Source: Actinoplanes derwentensis
Lineage (GTDB): Bacteria; Actinomycetota; Actinomycetes; Mycobacteriales; Micromonosporaceae
Assembly (NCBI RefSeq): GCF_900104725.1
Contig: NZ_LT629758.1
Location: 6,565,001-6,629,000 of the forward strand
Length of the DNA: 64,000 bases
Direction of reading: 5' to 3'
Numbering within the stretch: the first letter of the stretch is position 1; the number at the start of each line of letters is the position of its first letter. This document shows, one piece after another, positions 62,701 to 64,000 of this stretch. A program made the translations under genes and the position numbers. The notes below the pieces were generated by a model. The model was not told the DNA's origin, ran no database searches, and was given only the letters and a program-made list of their open reading frames with translations.

Positions 62701-63726
62701 GATGGCGCAGGCGCCGTCCTGGCCGAAGATCTTCTTCAGTGCCCCGATCTCGGTGGGGTCGCCGAGTGGCACTCCGGTGCCGTGGGCCTCGAGGTAGCCG
62801 ATCGACGCCGGGTCGACGCCGGAGCCGGCCAGCGCCCGGTGCATCGCGCCCAGCTGGCCCGGCAGGCTGGCGGCGCCGTAACTCGCCTTGCCACCGCCGT
62901 CGTTGTTGATCGCGGTGCCGAGGATGGTGGCGTAGACGGTGTCGCCGTCACGGAGCGCGTCGGCGAGCGGCTTGAGGACGACGACACCCGCCCCGCTACC
63001 GAAGATCGTGCCCTGCGCGCTGACGTCGAACGGCCGGCAACGACCGTCCGGGGACAGGATGCCGCCCCGGCGGTACCAGTGCCCGGCATCGGTGGGCAGC
63101 CGGATGTTCACTCCGCCGGCCAGTGCCGTCTCGCACTCGCCGCGCAGCAGGCTCTGCACCGCCAGGTGCACGGCGACCAGCGAGGTGGAACAGGCGGTCT
63201 GCACGGTCAGGCTGGGGCCGGTCAGATTCAGCTTGTACGACACCCGAGTGGCGAGGAAGTCCTTGTCCGACCCGAGCTGCTCGATCGAGGCCGTCGGGTC
63301 GGCCAGCGGCCCGGAGTGCCGCAGCACCTCGGGCAGGTAGCTGGTGAGGACTCCACCGCTGCCGGCGAACACGCCGACCGGGGCCCCGGATCCGGCGCCG
63401 GCCGGTACCCGTACGCCCGCGTTCTCCAACGCGTGCCAGCAGGTCTCCAGGAAGACGCGGTGCTGCGGGTCCATGGCGGCGGCCTCACGGCCCGAGATGT
63501 CGAAATGGGCCGCGTCGAAGAGGTCGACGTCGTCCAGGGTGGCGGCGGCTTTGACGTAGTCGGGATCGCCGAGCCAGGCCCGGTCCACGCCACCGCGGAC
63601 CAGTTCCTCGTCGCTGAGGTCGCGGATGGCCTCCCGCCCGGACACGATCAGGTCCCAGAACGCGTCCACGTCCGCGGCGCCGGGGAACCGCGCGGCCATT
63701 CCGATGATGGCGATCGGCTGGGTCAT
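56731..63726 (-). CDS. Hybrid PKS-NRPS: KS-AT-DH-KR-ACP-C-PCP
   Basis: The 2,331-residue protein has seven domains with intact sites. KS: Cys179, His315, His351. AT: GHSLGE with Ser615 and HAFH at 716-719, which predicts malonyl-CoA. DH: HEISGRLVVP with His911, and Asp1075 in DSCVQ. KR: TGGTGALG, Lys1484, Ser1508, Tyr1521, Asn1525, and an LDD motif of the B type. ACP: Ser1678 in GLDSL. C: HHAVCDFW at 1873-1880. PCP: Ser2245 in GGNSM. No ER, adenylation or thioesterase domain is present. One round would give an alpha,beta-unsaturated acyl chain, which the C domain could pass to an amino acid loaded on the PCP by a separate A domain. The ATG overlaps the discrete ACP stop (ATGA). Confidence 0.95.
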   Translation of the reverse strand: MTQPIAIIGMAARFPGAADVDAFWDLIVSGREAIRDLSDEELVRGGVDRAWLGDPDYVKAAATLDDVDLFDAAHFDISGREAAAMDPQHRVFLETCWHALENAGVRVPAGAGSGAPVGVFAGSGGVLTSYLPEVLRHSGPLADPTASIEQLGSDKDFLATRVSYKLNLTGPSLTVQTACSTSLVAVHLAVQSLLRGECETALAGGVNIRLPTDAGHWYRRGGILSPDGRCRPFDVSAQGTIFGSGAGVVVLKPLADALRDGDTVYATILGTAINNDGGGKASYGAASLPGQLGAMHRALAGSGVDPASIGYLEAHGTGVPLGDPTEIGALKKIFGQDGACAIGSVKALIGHMEAASGIAGLIKAALVLHRGQIPPNPYFTAPHARLNLAGTGLFVNEQPLPMPGFPRRAAVNSLGIGGTNAFAVLEQAPDRTPPVRQPGHELVTISAKTPDALRELAGRWASSLREPEVSLRDLAYTSHLGRSALRHRLSVVADSPTAAADRIETWLRTGKGPVDAGETARDRPRVGFLFPGQSSEYAGMAVELYREHPAFRTALDRHTELFRELTGAEPLEVFADPAAQARAELLQPAVFLLQVALAEFWATCGVRPDAVAGHSLGEYAAACVAGVLSPEEGLALVCERGRAFAAVPGSGRMVAVGCDAPAELERLVQAKGGSASVAAYNAPERITVSGSDSEMRELEDEFRQRGWGTIALETTHAFHSALVAPVVPALVAAANRITHRAPAVPMVLNLTGTWAKRDEIGPEYWGRQLTSPVRFASGAAELLAGECTVLLEVGPGRTLTTSGRAQSGPDVVWLPGLAARTPDPATVLAHLGRLERAGVPVDWAGYYAPLPASKVAAPRYPFARTRHWIAAAPAAPSQELPDLHRLPLPQSAQRRYETTVSGQAPGSLADHEISGRLVVPGAYHTACLVEAMTTTSPESAVVVEDLVFPRALEVTDTPRRVQLVLTPAGDGRFVAQSLGLTGGADPLADASWQVHAEGRMSRDDSPARRWTDPSSHRTGRPLSAAELYPRFEAAGFRFGPTFQWIGELRLAGDDSTGDLGFAASSPRERTMAILDSCVQLAIAARIVRAASGDGVLLPFRIERAVFHAAHRTAETGVAFVRHRAAEASRAVADVSLVDVDGTMLLELVGLELRAVSFGSPAPGGPAEAGVYADRWEPSDAAGAESLPAGRWIVFADGRKHWRQAVAALEAAGSQCVIVEVGTAFMRHDDHHYELDPTDAESLARLFRETGPADVLHCLGLDPQQTRVACGSLPALARAAVRPGSVVLLTSGAVAVHDPGEVGDPYGAMLWGLGRSVALEAPHLGVRLIDADPRDLPRALGMIVGAPAEAAIRDGRVHRPRLHLDTTSPAPAGPLSADGCHLITGGTGALGLHTAAWLVRRGARHVVLASRRAPETPIGELRNSGARITTVSLDVTDETAVGRLVERARREWGGLRSVVHAAGVLDDALLPELSWDRFQTVLAPKVAGGWNLHRATLNLDLEHFILFSSTAALLGAPGQANYAAANAFLDGLAHHRRGLGLPALSVNWGPWAEGMVARMSGPQQSRFRDAGFTPLSPESAFAALDRLSAGPGVQYGVFTVDWSRYRARFPGDRAVVATQEPRDDAESGRRLRRDLLGADRERSRELVLDYLRGMLATRLGMSGDALHEDRSLQEAGLDSLVAVEVRGQIFRDLDVDLPLGGLLEGNALRLLAEELTDRLALLDAPPATVPAAAEPVPAGADHPLSYAQRPLLMLHRMNPDSASYNVAFTARFTAGFDSAAFHRAVRSLVGRHAALRTTFSRVGADGPDGARQTVHGWLEPDVAEVDAGQWDESRVADEVRGAYREPFDLATGPLFRSRVYSPAGGETVVLLTLHHAVCDFWSLSVLVAELEQLYLAEVNRRPVRLPDRNVPYADFVSRQRELIASERGGRARSYWHTRLSGELEPARWPRFALDPADTGEGGSMLFPFPAALADGVSTLAKEQGATPYAVLLTAFQVLVGRYTGQQDVLVGTPVAGRFDPSLAECVGNFVNPVVLRADLSDAAPFREQLARTRRAVVEALEHQDYPFELLVSELAPRRVSDRNPIFQAMFSYQKPSRYPALAALYAADPGAAPVDWAGLTAVPFRLDQQDDQLELVLEVVQDGDRLVGLLKYRKSVFSAAAARQLIDNYVTLLRAGLTDPGRSVAELPLTIDADRDTTPAGPVAATPPSGELTGHQVRLVTAAWQKVLGREDIGPEDNFFDLGGNSMLLMQVYEMLADETADTPLKVPDLFRYPTVTSLARRLGQSSAAAGASPDRGRAPSRRVQLAEGTARSARLRARDRHRQDTDGGRDV

Positions 63727-63998
63727 ACCGGTTCTCCGGTGCCCAGCGGGGCCCGGACCACCGGGTCGTACGCCCGCAGCAGGTCGCCCACCGTGCGGAC
63801 GCTGGTGATCGGCACCTCGTCGGTGAACGGGTCGGTGTCCAGCTCCATCTCCAGGACCGCGACCAGCCTGGCGAGGTGCAACGACTCCAGTCCCAGCTGA
63901 TCGACGAGCAACTGGTCGGAGTCCAGGTGATCGACCGGTCCGGCCACCTCGTTCACGATCTCGAGCAGCGCCGTCATGACCGTCTCACGCCTGTTCAT
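63723..63998 (-). CDS. Discrete acyl carrier protein
   Basis: The protein of about 91 residues has a carrier fold with the attachment motif LGLESLHLARL. The Ser is present, although the usual preceding Asp is Glu. It probably holds the starter acyl group for the following KS, loaded by a ligase or transferase outside the window. The stop overlaps the PKS ATG (ATGA). I chose the ATG at 63998 because GAATGAAC would allow the same ATGA coupling to a gene beyond the edge. An ATG at 63977 (84 residues) is the alternative. Confidence 0.85.
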   Translation of the reverse strand: MNRRETVMTALLEIVNEVAGPVDHLDSDQLLVDQLGLESLHLARLVAVLEMELDTDPFTDEVPITSVRTVGDLLRAYDPVVRAPLGTGEPV

Positions 63999-64000
63999 TC

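Noticed and set aside
61237..63900. 887-codon plus-strand open frame opposite the PKS
   Set aside because: It mirrors the PKS codons (third-position GC shadow). No domain or ribosome site is visible, and the minus strand has intact KS and AT motifs.
36697..64000. Reading the whole right half as one glycopeptide antibiotic cluster because vanHAX is present
   Set aside because: No cross-linking P450s, heptapeptide NRPS or halogenase are seen. vanHAX is also common as inducible resistance in non-producers, so the van block and the PKS/NRPS block are treated as separate.
1..64000. tRNA, rRNA, CRISPR, insertion sequences, integrase sites
   Set aside because: I looked for tRNA-like cloverleaf ends, regularly spaced repeats, transposase motifs and flanking terminal repeats and saw none that hold up. 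A covariance-model or profile search would be needed to exclude small RNAs.

Overview
The window is high-GC DNA with actinomycete gene content: mtrA-mtrB-lpqB, a WhiB regulator, F420 biosynthesis genes, XRE/DUF397 pairs, and many GTG/TTG starts with GGAGG-type ribosome sites. A methyl-accepting chemotaxis protein, vanHAX-type genes and a modular PKS/NRPS locus point to a filamentous, probably zoospore-forming member of Micromonosporaceae (Actinoplanes-like). That assignment is inference from gene content only. I recognised no rRNA, tRNA, CRISPR array, insertion sequence or replication origin.

Positions 1-31,000 are mostly conserved chromosomal backbone, in an order resembling the mycobacterial mtrA-to-fbiAB region. 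The genes are: a ComF-like phosphoribosyltransferase, lpqB, mtrB and mtrA (one minus-strand operon); a DUF397/XRE pair; a mannose-phosphate block (manA, CDF transporter, SIS protein, Trm112-like protein, manB); endonuclease V; a GAF regulator beside an aldehyde dehydrogenase and DUF779 gene; a polysaccharide deacetylase; DUF3499, a zincin-like protein and whiB; fbiC, then fbiA-fbiB-NUDIX; manC and a glycosyltransferase; and acyl-CoA ligase genes.

Positions 30,690-36,700 are accessory: a four-TM protein with a DRTxAx repeat tail, a truncated GH30-lectin pseudogene, a chemoreceptor, a DUF2809 protein, an NPP1/NLP-type secreted protein and a small P-loop kinase. Positions 36,697-43,041 form a cell-wall remodelling and resistance block: a MurG paralogue, a NarL-type two-component system with a minimal sensor, and a coupled operon of a degenerate D-Ala-D-Ala ligase relative plus vanH, vanA and vanX. 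The last three would replace D-Ala-D-Ala with D-Ala-D-Lac in peptidoglycan precursors. A serine-kinase/STAS pair and a hairpin-rich stretch follow.

Positions 44,757-64,000 are the left part of a hybrid PKS/NRPS cluster that runs off the right edge. It has an MbtH-like protein, an LmbU-type regulator, an MFS exporter, a luciferase-like monooxygenase and, in one translationally coupled minus-strand operon, a discrete ACP, a large KS-AT-DH-KR-ACP-C-PCP protein, a second PKS and an ACP-aminotransferase-C protein. The second PKS has an intact ketosynthase, but its AT, KR and carrier domains have all lost catalytic residues. The next protein starts with a functional-looking ACP followed by a class III aminotransferase. 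I read this as a split module that keeps a beta-ketone for transamination, possibly followed by alpha-hydroxylation. It would yield a beta-amino (perhaps alpha-hydroxy-beta-amino) acid unit inside a lipopeptide or peptide-polyketide. Domain losses are seen directly in the sequence; the product is inference.
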